Position numbers and translations under genes: made by a program. The notes beneath the pieces were generated by a model. That model saw only the letters and a program-made list of their open reading frames with translations. It had not been told where the DNA came from and searched no databases. A stretch of 64,000 nt of DNA. Source: Qipengyuania citrea (lineage in GTDB: Bacteria > Pseudomonadota > Alphaproteobacteria > Sphingomonadales > Sphingomonadaceae). This document shows, in pieces, positions 35,650 through 45,598 of this stretch (positions within the stretch are counted from its first letter, which is position 1; each line of letters starts with the position of its first letter). Location of the stretch: positions 248,001 to 312,000 of the forward strand of contig NZ_WTYG01000003.1 of the NCBI RefSeq assembly GCF_009828015.1. Direction: 5' to 3'.

Positions 35650-37503
35650 ATGAGCCAGACCAGCCTTTCCATCACCCGTCGCCAGGCCCTCGCAGGGCTT
35701 GGCGCCACTTCCGCCCTGGCGCTTTCAGGATGCGCCGCCAGCGCGCGTCCCGAAGCGATTGCGCAGGCGCGCGTCATCGGGGCGCAGCGCCTCCTCGAAG
35801 TCGTGGGGTACAACCTGCTCGAACACGAACCCGAGCGGGCGACCGCACTGGGCGTCGACACGGGCCGCCATGCCTATCTGCGCGGCCGGCTCGAAGACCA
35901 GTCTCCCGCCGGCCAGCAGGCCTATGCCGCAACCCTGCGGCAGGACCTCGCCCATGTCCGCTCCTTCCCGCGCGAGGGACTCGACAGCGAAACCCTGACC
36001 AGCCTCGACGTGGTCGAAAGCGCCTATGATCTCGCGCTCGACGGCTTTGCCCTGCCCTATGGCGATACGCCCGTCGGCAACTGGCGCACCGCGCCCTATG
36101 TCGTGATCCAGAACGTCGGCGAATATCTGGCGCTGCCGCGCTTCATGCAGTCGAACCACAAGGTCGAAAACGGCGACGATGCCGACGCCTATATCGAACG
36201 GATGGAGCAGATGCCCACCACCTTCGACGGCGAACTCGCGCGCATCAGCGCGGCGCGCGCCATGGGCGTGGTGCCGCCTGCCTTCCTGCTCGACAAGGCG
36301 ATCGGGCAGATGCAGCAGACCATCGCCAGCGCGGGCAAGGGCGAACTGTTCGCCGCCGATCTGCGCAGCAAGCTGCAGGCCGCGGGCATGCCCGAAAGCC
36401 ACGCCAATCGCGCGGCGATCCTCGAAGCCGGACCGATTGCCGAAGCGCTGACGCGGCAGCTCGAGGAATTGCGCGCCGAACGCGCGGTCGCCAGCGATGC
36501 GCCGGGCATGTCCGCGCGTCCGCGCGGCGACGAATTTTACGCCTGGGCCCTGCGTTCGAGCACCACCACGCGGCTGACGCCCGACGAGGTGCACGAGCAG
36601 GGGCTGGACGAACTCGCCGCGCTCCACGCGCGCATGGACCCGATCCTGCGAAGCATCGGCTATACCAGCGGTTCGGTGGGCGAGCGCATGCAGGCGCTGT
36701 CGCAGGATCCACGTTACAAGTTCGCCGAGGGCGATCCGGGCCGCACCGAGATCATGGATTTCATAGCCGAGCGGGTCGAGTGGATCAAGGCGCAGATGCC
36801 GCGCGCCTTCAACACGCTGGTCGATCCGAACATGGAAGTCCGCCGTATCCCGCCGGCCGAAGAAGTCGGCGCGCCGGGCGCCTATGGCGGCGCGGGCAGC
36901 AAGGACGGCAGCATCCCCGGGCGGTTCTGGATCAATTTGCGCACCACCGACCTGCACCGCAAATACGACCTCGCCGACCTCACCTATCACGAGACGATCC
37001 CGGGCCACGTCTGGGAGGGCGAATATTCGAACCGCTTGCCGCTGATCCGCTCGATCCTAGCGTTCAATCCCTTCAGCGAAGGCTGGGCGCTCTATGGCGA
37101 GCAGATCGCCGACGAACTGGGCGCCTATGACGGGTTCGAGGTCGGCCGGCTGGGCTATCTGCAAAGCCTCGCCTTTCGCGCCTGCCGCATGGTGGTGGAT
37201 ACCGGTCTGCACGCCAAGGGCTGGAGCCGCGCGAAGGCGGTCGATTTCTTCGTCACGCGCAATGGCAGCAAGCCCGCGGAGGTCGAGAGCGAGGTCGATC
37301 GCTATTGCAGCTGGCCGGGGCAGGCGACCGGCTACAAGCTGGGACACAGCCGTATCGTCGACCAGCGCGCACGGGCGCAGGGCGCGCTGGGCCAGGCATA
37401 TGATTTCAAGGCGTTCAACGACGCGGTCGTGCTCGGCGGCAACGTACCGATGGATGTGCTCGAAAAGTACGTCGACCGCTATATCGCGGCAGCACGCAGC
37501 TGA
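35650..37503 (+). CDS. DUF885 family lipoprotein (putative metallopeptidase)
   Basis: A 617-residue DUF885 protein. The N-terminus has a twin-arginine pair and a lipobox (S-I-T-R-R-Q-A-L-A-G... L-S-G-C), so it is probably a Tat-exported lipoprotein. The family zinc-binding-like motif Y-H-E-T-I-P-G-H is at about residues 446-453, followed by E-G-W-A-L-Y about 30 residues later, which supplies the third ligand in this gluzincin-like group. Substrate unknown. The start at 35650 is chosen for the signal. It is followed 74 bp later by another exported HExxH protein. Confidence 0.88.
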   Translation: MSQTSLSITRRQALAGLGATSALALSGCAASARPEAIAQARVIGAQRLLEVVGYNLLEHEPERATALGVDTGRHAYLRGRLEDQSPAGQQAYAATLRQDLAHVRSFPREGLDSETLTSLDVVESAYDLALDGFALPYGDTPVGNWRTAPYVVIQNVGEYLALPRFMQSNHKVENGDDADAYIERMEQMPTTFDGELARISAARAMGVVPPAFLLDKAIGQMQQTIASAGKGELFAADLRSKLQAAGMPESHANRAAILEAGPIAEALTRQLEELRAERAVASDAPGMSARPRGDEFYAWALRSSTTTRLTPDEVHEQGLDELAALHARMDPILRSIGYTSGSVGERMQALSQDPRYKFAEGDPGRTEIMDFIAERVEWIKAQMPRAFNTLVDPNMEVRRIPPAEEVGAPGAYGGAGSKDGSIPGRFWINLRTTDLHRKYDLADLTYHETIPGHVWEGEYSNRLPLIRSILAFNPFSEGWALYGEQIADELGAYDGFEVGRLGYLQSLAFRACRMVVDTGLHAKGWSRAKAVDFFVTRNGSKPAEVESEVDRYCSWPGQATGYKLGHSRIVDQRARAQGALGQAYDFKAFNDAVVLGGNVPMDVLEKYVDRYIAAARS

Positions 37504-37576
37504 CGCATTTGTCATGGAAATGCGGCCCCCTGCCGCTAGGCTAACGGCAGCAACAACACGACAGGGGGTCGCAACC

Positions 37577-39175
37577 ATGTTCAGACTTGTCGCTGCCATC
37601 GCAGCGCTATCTTTCGCCATGCCTGCACAGGCCGACTGGCATGTCGCCGAATCGGATCATTTTGTTATCTATGCCGATGATCGCTGGCAGGACCTGCAGG
37701 AATTCGGGGAAGCGCTGGAGCGCTATCATGCGGCGCTCAACGTGCTTCAGATGCGCGAGAACACGGTCCCCAGCCCGTCCAACCGGCTGACCATTTTCGT
37801 CGTCGGCAGCGAGGGCAGGCTCCGCAAGCTGGCCAGCGACAAATCGAACAATGTGGCGGGCTTCTATATTCCGCGCGCGGGATCTTCGCGTGCGTTCGTG
37901 CCCAGGATCAGCATGCGTGGGCGCGAGACCGACATCTCGGTCACCATCCTGCTACACGAATACGCGCATCACTATCTCATGTCGCGCACATCGAGCGCAC
38001 TGCCGCGCTGGGTCAATGAGGGCGCGGCGGAATTCTATGCCTCGGCAAAATTCGATAACGATGGCGGGATCGCGATCGGTCGCCCAGCCTATCACCGCGC
38101 TGCAGAACTCTACCTTGCCAACGACGTCAGCGTTCACGAGCTGATCGATCCCGAACTGTATGCGAAAAACAAAAGCCGCCGCTTCGACGCCTACTATGGC
38201 CGCGCATGGGCGCTGTTTCACTACCTCTATTTTGCCAAGGATCGCGCCGGGCAAATGACCGAATACCTCCGTCTGATAATGGCGGGCTCCGAACAGACCG
38301 AGGCGGCAGTGGCGGCGTTCGGCGATCTGGATGCGCTGCAGAAGGATCTGGATCGCTATATCGCTCAGCGGCGGATGAAGGTGTACACATTGCCGGCCCA
38401 TATGCTGCCGACCAATCCGGTGACGGTCCGCCGCCTGTCGGATGGCGAGGCGGAAATGATGCCGCTACGTATCCGTTCTCAGCGTGGTGTCAGCCGTGAA
38501 GAGGCGCTCGAACTGCTCCCCGATGTGCGCGAGGTCGCGGCTGACTATCCGCGAGACGCTGGTGTGCTGGCGGCCTTGGCGGAAGCCGAGTACGACGCGG
38601 GCAATCTCGACGCCGCCATCGCAGCGGCCGATGCGGCGATCGCGATCGATCCGGCGCGCAAGAACGCTTATGTCCAGAAGGGCTACGCATTGTTCGCCCA
38701 GGCCGCGGACGCCGAGGACGAAACTGCGGCCTACAAGGAAGCGATGAAGCCCTTCACGGCGCTCAACCGGCTGGAGAACGACCACCCGCTGCCGCTGATC
38801 CATTACTATCGCAGCTTCGCCGAGCGCGGAGTGGAGCCCAGCGAGACCGCCAGGCACGCGCTCGACCGCGCGGCGCAGCTTGCGCCGTTCGATCACCGCC
38901 TCGCAGTCAATGCGGCGCTGATGCATGCGAAGATCGGCAATATCGCGGCCGCGCGCCAGTATCTCACACCGGTCGCAGCCAACCCGCATGGTGGCAGCGC
39001 TGCTCGGCAGGCGCAGGTGCTGCTCGACCAGCTGGAGAACGCCGAAGAAGGCACGCCGTGGCGGCGGCGGCCGGTTGTCGATCTGACCCGGGCCCTGAGC
39101 TCCATCGCCAGGTCCGTGGCCGAGAAGGAACCGCAGCAGGCAGAGGATGGCGACGAGGCGGATCGGCCAGAGTAA
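37577..39175 (+). CDS. exported HExxH metallopeptidase-like protein with TPRs
   Basis: A 532-residue protein with a Sec signal (MFRLVAAIAALSFAMPAQA). A gluzincin-like zinc motif H-E-Y-A-H is at 127-131, with N-E-G-A-A-E-F about 20 residues later providing the likely third ligand. The C-terminal half (about 310-500) is a set of TPR-like helices, for example L-D-A-A-I-A-A-A-D-A-A-I-A-I-D-P. The architecture resembles DUF1570-type peptidases fused to TPRs. It may form an envelope peptidase pair with the adjacent DUF885 lipoprotein. Confidence 0.82.
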   Translation: MFRLVAAIAALSFAMPAQADWHVAESDHFVIYADDRWQDLQEFGEALERYHAALNVLQMRENTVPSPSNRLTIFVVGSEGRLRKLASDKSNNVAGFYIPRAGSSRAFVPRISMRGRETDISVTILLHEYAHHYLMSRTSSALPRWVNEGAAEFYASAKFDNDGGIAIGRPAYHRAAELYLANDVSVHELIDPELYAKNKSRRFDAYYGRAWALFHYLYFAKDRAGQMTEYLRLIMAGSEQTEAAVAAFGDLDALQKDLDRYIAQRRMKVYTLPAHMLPTNPVTVRRLSDGEAEMMPLRIRSQRGVSREEALELLPDVREVAADYPRDAGVLAALAEAEYDAGNLDAAIAAADAAIAIDPARKNAYVQKGYALFAQAADAEDETAAYKEAMKPFTALNRLENDHPLPLIHYYRSFAERGVEPSETARHALDRAAQLAPFDHRLAVNAALMHAKIGNIAAARQYLTPVAANPHGGSAARQAQVLLDQLENAEEGTPWRRRPVVDLTRALSSIARSVAEKEPQQAEDGDEADRPE

Positions 39176-39283
39176 TGCGCCGGCGGAGGCGTTCGCGCGG
39201 CATCCGCGCCAAGCTGCACTGAGCAAGGCACCAACCCGTCCAGGCGCTCGCGTTCTTGCGCGCGCCTGCGCCGCTGCAAATTA

Positions 39284-39317
39284 AAGCCCCCGGTCCGCGT
39301 CGCCGCGGCCGGGGGTC
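39284..39317 (-). terminator. terminator hairpin downstream of pckA
   Basis: AGCCCCCGG plus CGCG (39285-39299) pairs with CGCG plus CGGGGG (39304-39315). On the minus strand the stem is followed by CTTTAATTT, a modest T-run. It lies 42 bp beyond the pckA stop. Confidence 0.7.
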
Positions 39318-39358
39318 TCCTCTCCAACTCGTTCACCCCCAAGCGGGGTGTATCCGGA

Positions 39359-40957
39359 TCAGGCAGCGACCGATTTGCTCGGCGCTGCATCGCGCACGCC
39401 CTGGTCGACATGCGCTGCGAAGGGTTCGAAATTGTCGACGAAAAGCTGCACCAGCTTGGTCGCGGTGCGATCGTATTCGTCCTTGTCGGTCCATGTCGAC
39501 CGCGGGTCGAGAATGCCCGTATCGACGCCCGCGACCGCAACCGGCACTTCGAAACCGAAGTTGGGGTCCTTGCGGAATTCGGCGTCGTTGAGCGACCCGT
39601 CGAGCGCCGCATTGAGCAGCGCACGGGTGGCCTTGATCGGCATCCGGCTGCCGGTACCGTACTTGCCACCGGTCCAGCCGGTGTTGACCAGCCAGCACTG
39701 AACCCCGCCCTTGGCGATGCGTTCTTTGAGCAGGTTGCCGTAAACGCTGGGGTGGCGCGGCATGAAGGGTGCGCCGAAGCAGGTGCTGAAAGTCGCTTCC
39801 GGTTCGGTCACGCCGATTTCGGTGCCCGCGACCTTGGCGGTATAACCCGACAGGAAATAATACATCGCCTGGTCGGGCGTGAGCCGCGCGATCGGAGGCA
39901 GCACGCCGAAAGCATCGGCGGTCAGCATGATTACGTTCGACGGGACCGGGCCGAGGTTCTTTTCGCTGGTGTTCGGTATCGACGACAGCGGATAGGCGCC
40001 GCGGGTGTTCTCGGCGAGGCTGTTGTCGTCGAGATCGATTTCGCCCGCATCGTTCATCACGACGTTTTCGAGCACGGTGCCTTCCATCTTGGTGGTGGCG
40101 TAGATTTCCGGCTCGGCCTCGGGATTGAGGCGAATCATCTTGGCGTAGCAACCGCCTTCGAAGTTGAAGACCGCCGTATCCGACCAGCCATGCTCGTCAT
40201 CGCCGATCAGCGTGCGGCTGGCATCGGCCGACAGCGTGGTCTTGCCGGTGCCCGACAGGCCGAAGAACACCGCGGTCTTGCCGTCGGGGCCGATGTTGGC
40301 GCTGCAGTGCATCGGCATCACGCCCTTGGCGGGCAGCAGGTAGTTGAGAATGCCGAAGACGCTCTTCTTCATCTCGCCGGCATATTTGGTGCCGCCGATC
40401 AGGATCAGCTTCTCTTCGAGATTGACCGCGATCACGGTCTCGCTGCGCGTGCCGTGGCGTTCGGGGTCCGCCTGGAAGCTGGGCAGGTCGATGATGGTGT
40501 ATTCGGGCACGAAACCGTCGAGCTCGGCTTCGGTCGGGCGTACCAGCAGCGTGCGGATGAACTGGTTATGCCACGCCAGCTCGTTGATCACCCGGACATT
40601 GACCCGGTGCTCGGGCTGCGAGCCGCCGAACAGGTCGGCGACGAAAAGCTCGCCCTTGTCCGCCACCGCCCTGAGGAAATCTTCCTTGAGCGCGGCGAAA
40701 TGCGCCGGCGTCATCGAGGCATTGTTGTCCCACCATACGGTGTCTTCGGTTTCGGCGTTGCGGACGATGAACTTGTCCTTCGCGCTGCGGCCCGTGTGCT
40801 TGCCCGTTTCGACCACCAGCGGACCGTCCTTGGCACGGCGGCCCTCGCTGCGCTCCAGCGCGGCGGCGGTCAGCTCTTCCGAAGTCAGGTTGGGATGGAT
40901 GGTGGCGGAAGTCTCGATGCCCTGGTCGGCAAGCGAATGGGAAAGCGAAAAGGTCAC
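39359..40957 (-). CDS. pckA: phosphoenolpyruvate carboxykinase (ATP)
   Basis: Converts oxaloacetate to PEP in gluconeogenesis. The kinase P-loop G-L-S-G-T-G-K-T-T and the signature L-I-G-D-D-E-H-G-W are intact, with [11 protein letters not shown] near the N-terminus and the conserved R-G-A-Y-P. GTG at 40957 ([13 protein letters not shown]) after GGAG gives 532 residues, the normal length; a longer reading from 41059 has no family support. It is divergent from chvI with a 181-bp gap containing a 38-bp palindrome, the same neighbourhood known in rhizobia where ChvI influences pckA. Confidence 0.95.
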   Translation of the reverse strand: MTFSLSHSLADQGIETSATIHPNLTSEELTAAALERSEGRRAKDGPLVVETGKHTGRSAKDKFIVRNAETEDTVWWDNNASMTPAHFAALKEDFLRAVADKGELFVADLFGGSQPEHRVNVRVINELAWHNQFIRTLLVRPTEAELDGFVPEYTIIDLPSFQADPERHGTRSETVIAVNLEEKLILIGGTKYAGEMKKSVFGILNYLLPAKGVMPMHCSANIGPDGKTAVFFGLSGTGKTTLSADASRTLIGDDEHGWSDTAVFNFEGGCYAKMIRLNPEAEPEIYATTKMEGTVLENVVMNDAGEIDLDDNSLAENTRGAYPLSSIPNTSEKNLGPVPSNVIMLTADAFGVLPPIARLTPDQAMYYFLSGYTAKVAGTEIGVTEPEATFSTCFGAPFMPRHPSVYGNLLKERIAKGGVQCWLVNTGWTGGKYGTGSRMPIKATRALLNAALDGSLNDAEFRKDPNFGFEVPVAVAGVDTGILDPRSTWTDKDEYDRTATKLVQLFVDNFEPFAAHVDQGVRDAAPSKSVAA

Positions 40958-40988
40958 TGAATTCTCCAGCGCGGGATGCGGGTTCGTC

Positions 40989-41026
40989 CGGGAATCGCTC
41001 GCGCATACGAATGCGTGAGGTTCCCG
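40989..41026. promoter_or_regulatory. 38-bp palindrome in the pckA/chvI divergent gap
   Basis: CGGGAA (40989-40994) pairs with TTCCCG (41021-41026), and the inner CTCGCGCAT pairs with ATGCGTGAG (one mismatch) around a short centre. It begins 31 bp upstream of the pckA GTG and lies 113 bp from the chvI ATG. It could be a transcription factor dyad (ChvI or a carbon regulator) or a stem in the pckA leader. Confidence 0.5.
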
Positions 41027-41138
41027 GCAGGCAATAGTCATCCCCGGCCTCGACGTCAAACCGGCGCCCGCATCGCGAGTAGCGGCGAAGAATTCGCGCC
41101 GCGTTGTCTTGCCCGGGCATTGCGGCTAGGTCCGAACG

Positions 41139-41894
41139 ATGGAAGTCACCGGCGCAGAAACGGCCCCCAGGGGCGACGAAAACCGCACTGTCATCGCGCT
41201 GGTCGACGATGATCGCAACATCCTCACCACCGTCTCGATTGCGCTGCAGGCCGAAGGCTTCGACACGCGCGTCTATTCGGATGGCGAAGCCGCGCTGGGC
41301 GCACTGCTGTCGAACCCGCCCGATCTGGCGATCTTCGATATCAAGATGCCCAAGATGAACGGGATGGAATTGCTGCGCCGGCTGCGCGAACAATCGCCGC
41401 TGCCGGTCATCTTCCTGACCAGCAAGGATGACGAGACCGACGAGCAGGCCGGTTTCGAAATGGGCGCGGACGATTACATCGCCAAGCCGTTCAGCCTGCG
41501 CCTGCTGCTGGCCCGCATTCGCGCGATCCTGCGCCGCAGCGGCGGCGATCACCCGCTGCTGTTGTCGGAACAGTTCGACGACAAGCCCGGCGAAGTGCTC
41601 GAACGCGGGCGGCTGTTCATGGACCCTGCCCGCCACCATGCCACATGGGACGGCGAACCGGTGTCGCTGACGGTGACCGAATTCCTCCTGCTCGAAGCGC
41701 TCGCGGCACGCCCCGGCGTGATCAAGAGCCGCAACCAGCTGATGGATGCCGCCTATCCCGACGATGTCTTCGTCGACGACCGCACGGTCGACAGCCATAT
41801 CAAGCGCATGCGCCGCAAGTTCCGCAGCGTCGACCCGGACTTTTCCGCGATCGAGACGCTGTACGGCGCAGGCTACAGTTTCAACGAAGGTTGA
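41139..41894 (+). CDS. chvI: two-component response regulator ChvI
   Basis: A 251-residue OmpR-type regulator. Receiver: acidic V-D-D-D (22-25), phospho-acceptor D67 in [11 protein letters not shown], and K in I-A-K-P-F. C-terminal winged helix: [12 protein letters not shown] and G-A-G-Y. It is slightly longer than most owing to an N-terminal extension and a linker of about 25 residues. The identity comes from position between pckA and a ChvG-like kinase and hprK. In alphaproteobacteria this pair senses acid/envelope stress. Confidence 0.92.
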   Translation: MEVTGAETAPRGDENRTVIALVDDDRNILTTVSIALQAEGFDTRVYSDGEAALGALLSNPPDLAIFDIKMPKMNGMELLRRLREQSPLPVIFLTSKDDETDEQAGFEMGADDYIAKPFSLRLLLARIRAILRRSGGDHPLLLSEQFDDKPGEVLERGRLFMDPARHHATWDGEPVSLTVTEFLLLEALAARPGVIKSRNQLMDAAYPDDVFVDDRTVDSHIKRMRRKFRSVDPDFSAIETLYGAGYSFNEG

Positions 41895-41908
41895 TCCGGA
41901 CGCCCGCC

Positions 41909-43474
41909 ATGTCCGAAACCGGCAGTGTCCTCAAAGGCGATCCGCGGATCGAGAAGCTGCGCTGGTCGCGCCGCCTGTCGCTCACCAGCCGCATCCTTTT
42001 CGTCAATGTCCTGCCGCTGGTGCTGCTTGGCGGCGGGGTCATCTATGTCGACGCCTATCGCAAGCAATTGCTCGACGAACGCTTCAAGCTGGCCCTCGTC
42101 GAAGCGCAAATCACTGCCGAAGCGCTGGCCGGGGCGACCCCGCAGCGGCAGGAAGCGCTGCTGATCCAGATCGGCAAGGAACAGCGGCTGCGCCTGCGCG
42201 TCTACGGCCCCGACGGGAAGCTCGAAGCCGACAGTTTCAGGCTCGCCCCGCCCAGCTTCACGCTGCCGCAGGCCAAGGAGGTCGACCAGGATGCCTTCGC
42301 CTTGCAGCTCGACCGCTGGTTCGACCGCGTGGTCGGTGCGCCCTCGCTGCCCGATTACGTCGAGCCCGAAACCGATGACGCCGCCGACTGGCCCGAACTA
42401 ACTCGCGCCCGCGAAGACAGCCTCACGCAGATCGTGCTGCGCGATGCCCCCGACGGGACGCATGTGATCAATGCCGCCGCGCCGGTCGGGCTGGAGGGCG
42501 ACACGCTGCTGCTCACGCGCAATCCGGTCGATATCACCGAAAGCGTGCGGCAGGCGCGTTCGACGGTAGCGCTGATCGTGCTGCTGGCGCTGGTTATCTC
42601 GACCCTGCTGTCGCTGTTCCTCGCGCAGACGATCGTGCGGCCCCTGCGCGAACTGGTGCAGGCCGCGGTGCGCGTGCGGCAGGGGCGCGACCGGCAGGTC
42701 GAAGTGCCGCGACTGCCGCAGCGACGCGACGAAATCGGCATGCTCGCGCGCTCGATCTCCGACATGACCGCTGCCCTGCGCCAGCGGATCGACGCGGTCG
42801 AACATTTCGCCGCCGACGTCGCGCATGAAATCAAGAACCCGCTGGCATCGCTGCGCAGCGCCACCGAATCGCTGGGCAAGGTCGAAGACCCGGCGCTGCG
42901 CGCGCAATTGCTCGAGATCGCGACGCATGACGTCCGCCGGATCGACCGGCTGGTCACCGAGATTTCCGATGCCAGCCGGATCGACGCGGAAATGTCTCGC
43001 ACCGAGTTCGAACCGGTCGACCTCGCGCAGCTGCTGTGCACCATCGCCGAAAACCGCGCCGCGCGGGACGAGAACGAAGGGCGTCAGCTCGAGATATCCG
43101 GCGCCGACCGCCCGGCGAGGGTCATGGGCGTCCCTGTCCGGCTCGAGCGGGTGATCCAGAACCTGCTCGACAATGCCGTGTCCTTTTCGCCGCCGGGCGG
43201 GCGGATCTGGGCCGACATCGTGCAGCGCGAGGACTGGATCACGCTGACCATCTGGGACGAGGGACCGGGCATCCCCGAGGAAAAGCGCGAGAAAGTGTTC
43301 CAGCGCTTCCATTCGGATCGCCCGGCCGAAGAAGACTTCGGCAACCATTCGGGCCTGGGCCTCGCCATCGCGCGTACCATCGCCGAAGCGCATGACGGCA
43401 CGCTGCTGGCGACGTCGCGGAGAGACGGCCAGAGCGGCGCGTGCCTCGAACTCGGCCTACCCAAAAAGCGATGA
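41909..43474 (+). CDS. chvG: sensor histidine kinase ChvG
   Basis: A 521-residue membrane kinase with two membrane segments (about 30-50 and 220-245) bracketing a ~170-residue periplasmic stimulus-sensing domain, then HAMP. The phospho-acceptor His lies in A-A-D-V-A-H-E-I-K-N-P-L, and N, G1 and G2 boxes follow (L-L-D-N-A-V-S-F, W-D-E-G-P-G-I-P, H-S-G-L-G-L-A-I). It is 14 bp after chvI and its stop overlaps the hprK ATG. Confidence 0.92.
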   Translation: MSETGSVLKGDPRIEKLRWSRRLSLTSRILFVNVLPLVLLGGGVIYVDAYRKQLLDERFKLALVEAQITAEALAGATPQRQEALLIQIGKEQRLRLRVYGPDGKLEADSFRLAPPSFTLPQAKEVDQDAFALQLDRWFDRVVGAPSLPDYVEPETDDAADWPELTRAREDSLTQIVLRDAPDGTHVINAAAPVGLEGDTLLLTRNPVDITESVRQARSTVALIVLLALVISTLLSLFLAQTIVRPLRELVQAAVRVRQGRDRQVEVPRLPQRRDEIGMLARSISDMTAALRQRIDAVEHFAADVAHEIKNPLASLRSATESLGKVEDPALRAQLLEIATHDVRRIDRLVTEISDASRIDAEMSRTEFEPVDLAQLLCTIAENRAARDENEGRQLEISGADRPARVMGVPVRLERVIQNLLDNAVSFSPPGGRIWADIVQREDWITLTIWDEGPGIPEEKREKVFQRFHSDRPAEEDFGNHSGLGLAIARTIAEAHDGTLLATSRRDGQSGACLELGLPKKR

Positions 43475-43917
43475 GCGCGCAGGTCCTTGCCAATGTGACC
43501 GCAGTGGTCGTGGACGGACAGGTCCTGCTGATCGAAGGCCCGCCGGGCGCCGGCAAGTCGGCGCTGGCGCTGGCGCTGATCGATCGCGGCGCGGTGCTGG
43601 TGGGGGATGATGCCGTCACCATTGCCCGCCGCGACGACCGGCTGCACGGATCGCCCCCGCCCAACACCGCCGGGCTGGTCGAAGTGCGCAATGTCGGCGT
43701 GATCGAACTGCCTGTGGGCGAAGGCCCGGTCGCGCTGCTGCTCGCCCTCGATCCGGGGGCCGCGAGGTTCCCGCTCGAAATCGCCACGCGCACGATCGCA
43801 GGCGTCGCAATCCCCGTGCTGCCCTTCGCGCCGGGCGATGCGGCGCAGGCCCTGCGCGCCGAACACGCGCTGCGCGAACACGGTCTCCCCCTCCCCAAAC
43901 CCGGCGAAAGCGCATAG
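43471..43917 (+). CDS. hprK: HPr kinase/phosphorylase, short alphaproteobacterial form
   Basis: A 148-residue protein corresponding only to the C-terminal kinase domain of HprK. Walker A G-P-P-G-A-G-K-S is at 23-30, then V-G-D-D-A-V and the V-R-N-V-G-V-I-E-L strand. The N-terminal ~130-residue domain of Gram-positive HprK is absent, as is normal for alphaproteobacteria. It would phosphorylate HPr on the conserved Ser (S50 of the HPr encoded 1.5 kb downstream). It overlaps chvG by 4 bp, linking envelope sensing to the nitrogen-type PTS. Confidence 0.9.
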   Translation: MSAQVLANVTAVVVDGQVLLIEGPPGAGKSALALALIDRGAVLVGDDAVTIARRDDRLHGSPPPNTAGLVEVRNVGVIELPVGEGPVALLLALDPGAARFPLEIATRTIAGVAIPVLPFAPGDAAQALRAEHALREHGLPLPKPGESA

Positions 43918-43928
43918 GCACGGCGCCC

Positions 43929-44825
43929 ATGGCCGACGAATCGCTTCCCGTGCAGCACATCCTCCTCGTCACCGGCGTTTCGGGCGCGGGGAAATCGACC
44001 GCGCTGCAGGTGCTCGAGGATCTCGGATGGGAAACGATCGACAATTTTCCCATCCGGCTGCTCGGCCGGCTGGTCGGCGCCAAGGCGGACAATTCGCGCC
44101 TCGCGATCGGTGTGGATTCGCGGACCCGCGGTTTCGTGCCGTCGAAGGTCATCGAACAGTTCAAGAAGTTCGACGAGCGCGACGACGTCGAAGTGACCAC
44201 CATGTTCGTCGACTGCGGCAGCGGCGAACTCGAACGGCGCTACAACGAGACACGCCGGCCGCACCCGATGGCGCGCGGCCGCACCGCGATGGACGGCATC
44301 AAGGCCGAACGCGAACTGCTCGAACCGCTGCGCCGCTGGGCCGATATGGTGATCGACACCACCGACTATTCGACCAACCACCTGCAGCAGGTCGTGCGCG
44401 AACGGTTCGCCGACCGGGCGGATCAGACGATGGCCGTGACCGTGACCAGCTTCGGCTTCTCGCGCGGGATCCCGCCGCTGGCCGACCTGCTGTTCGACAT
44501 GCGGTTCCTCGACAATCCCCACTGGGCCCCGGGGCTGCGCGAACAGACCGGGCTCGATGCCCCGGTGGGCGAACACATCCTCGCCGATCCTGCCTTCGAA
44601 CCCGTTTTCAGCCGGATCATCGACCTGCTGCTCGAAGCGCTGCCGCATTATGCGAGCCAGGGGCGCAGCTACCTCAACATCGCCTTCGGCTGTACCGGGG
44701 GGAGACACCGGTCCGTCTTCAGTGCGGAACGCGCGGCCGCGGTCTTGCGCGAAGCGGGATTTTCGCCCACGGTTATACACCGCAATCTTGGTTCACGCCC
44801 GGCCGACCCGCTCGAACGCGGATAG
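43929..44825 (+). CDS. rapZ: RapZ family nucleotide-binding protein
   Basis: A 298-residue protein with the N-terminal P-loop G-V-S-G-A-G-K-S at about 16-23 and the family motifs D-x-R, F-V-D-C-G-S-G-E-L-E-R-R-Y and R-R-P-H-P. The C-terminal block with G-C-T-G-G-R-H-R-S-V is the conserved RNA/ligand-binding part. In E. coli RapZ guides RNase E to an amino-sugar sRNA; in alphaproteobacteria its target is not known. It is 11 bp after hprK in the PTS operon. Confidence 0.93.
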   Translation: MADESLPVQHILLVTGVSGAGKSTALQVLEDLGWETIDNFPIRLLGRLVGAKADNSRLAIGVDSRTRGFVPSKVIEQFKKFDERDDVEVTTMFVDCGSGELERRYNETRRPHPMARGRTAMDGIKAERELLEPLRRWADMVIDTTDYSTNHLQQVVRERFADRADQTMAVTVTSFGFSRGIPPLADLLFDMRFLDNPHWAPGLREQTGLDAPVGEHILADPAFEPVFSRIIDLLLEALPHYASQGRSYLNIAFGCTGGRHRSVFSAERAAAVLREAGFSPTVIHRNLGSRPADPLERG

Positions 44826-44896
44826 ACCGGGGGCCAAGGAATGGTTAAGCGCCTCGCAGATACAATTTCGGGCATCGCAAACGGAACTGAAGCTGC

Positions 44897-45322
44897 ATGA
44901 TCGGCATGATCCTCGTCACCCACGGCCGCCTGGCCGACCATTTCATCGATGCGATGGAGCATGTGGTGGGCAAGCAGGAAGGCGTCGCCACGATCTGTAT
45001 CGGTCCCAATGACGATATGGAGCAACGCCGCGCCGATATCGCCGATGCCATTCGCACGGTCGACCAGGGCCAGGGCGCGATCATCCTGACCGACCTGTTC
45101 GGCGGCACCCCGTCCAACCTCGCGATTTCGCTGCTCGACACGGGGCGTGTCGAAGTGATTGCGGGGATCAACCTGCCGATGCTCATCCGCCTCGCCGGCG
45201 CGCGCAAGAGCATGAATGTTGTCGATGCGGTCAACGCCGCGCAGACCGCCGGGCGCAATTACATCACGGTGGCCAGCGAGTTCCTCGGCCAGGACCTCGC
45301 CAGCGCGCGGAAAGCCTGTTGA
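44897..45322 (+). CDS. PTS EIIA component, mannose family
   Basis: A 141-residue EIIA-Man domain. The phosphorylated His is H9 in M-I-L-V-T-H-G-R-L-A. D-L-F-G-G-T-P-S-N-L is the other family motif. There is no EIIB/C/D gene nearby, so it is a regulatory rather than transport PTS protein. Its stop overlaps the TTG start of ptsH. Confidence 0.92.
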   Translation: MIGMILVTHGRLADHFIDAMEHVVGKQEGVATICIGPNDDMEQRRADIADAIRTVDQGQGAIILTDLFGGTPSNLAISLLDTGRVEVIAGINLPMLIRLAGARKSMNVVDAVNAAQTAGRNYITVASEFLGQDLASARKAC

Positions 45323-45597
45323 GCGAGCAGCGCCGCAGCGTCGAGGTGGTCAACCAGCGCGGGCTGCACGCCCGCGCGAGCGCGAAGTTCGTCAATGCGG
45401 TCGCCGAGCTGCCCGAGGGCTGTTCGGTCCGTGTCGCCAAGGGCGACCACGAGGCTGCCGGCGGATCGATCCTCGGCTTGATGATGCTGGGCGCCGCCAA
45501 GGGCGATATGATCGAGATCATCGTGACCGGCGAGGATGCCGAACCGGTGATCGAGAACCTCGCCGCCATGGTCGAGGATGGTTTCGGGGAACCGTGA
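45319..45597 (+). CDS. ptsH: HPr phosphocarrier protein
   Basis: A 92-residue HPr with active-site His17 in R-G-L-H-A-R-A-S and the regulatory Ser50 in G-G-S-I-L-G-L-M-M-L. The start is a TTG overlapping the EIIA stop (TTGA), indicating translational coupling. Enzyme I is not in the window. It is the substrate expected for the HprK encoded upstream. Confidence 0.93.
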   Translation: MSEQRRSVEVVNQRGLHARASAKFVNAVAELPEGCSVRVAKGDHEAAGGSILGLMMLGAAKGDMIEIIVTGEDAEPVIENLAAMVEDGFGEP

Positions 45598-45598
45598 C

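Noticed and set aside
43441..43470. upstream start of hprK
   Set aside because: The longer reading begins inside chvG with no family homology; the ATG at 43471 overlapping the chvG stop is typical coupling.
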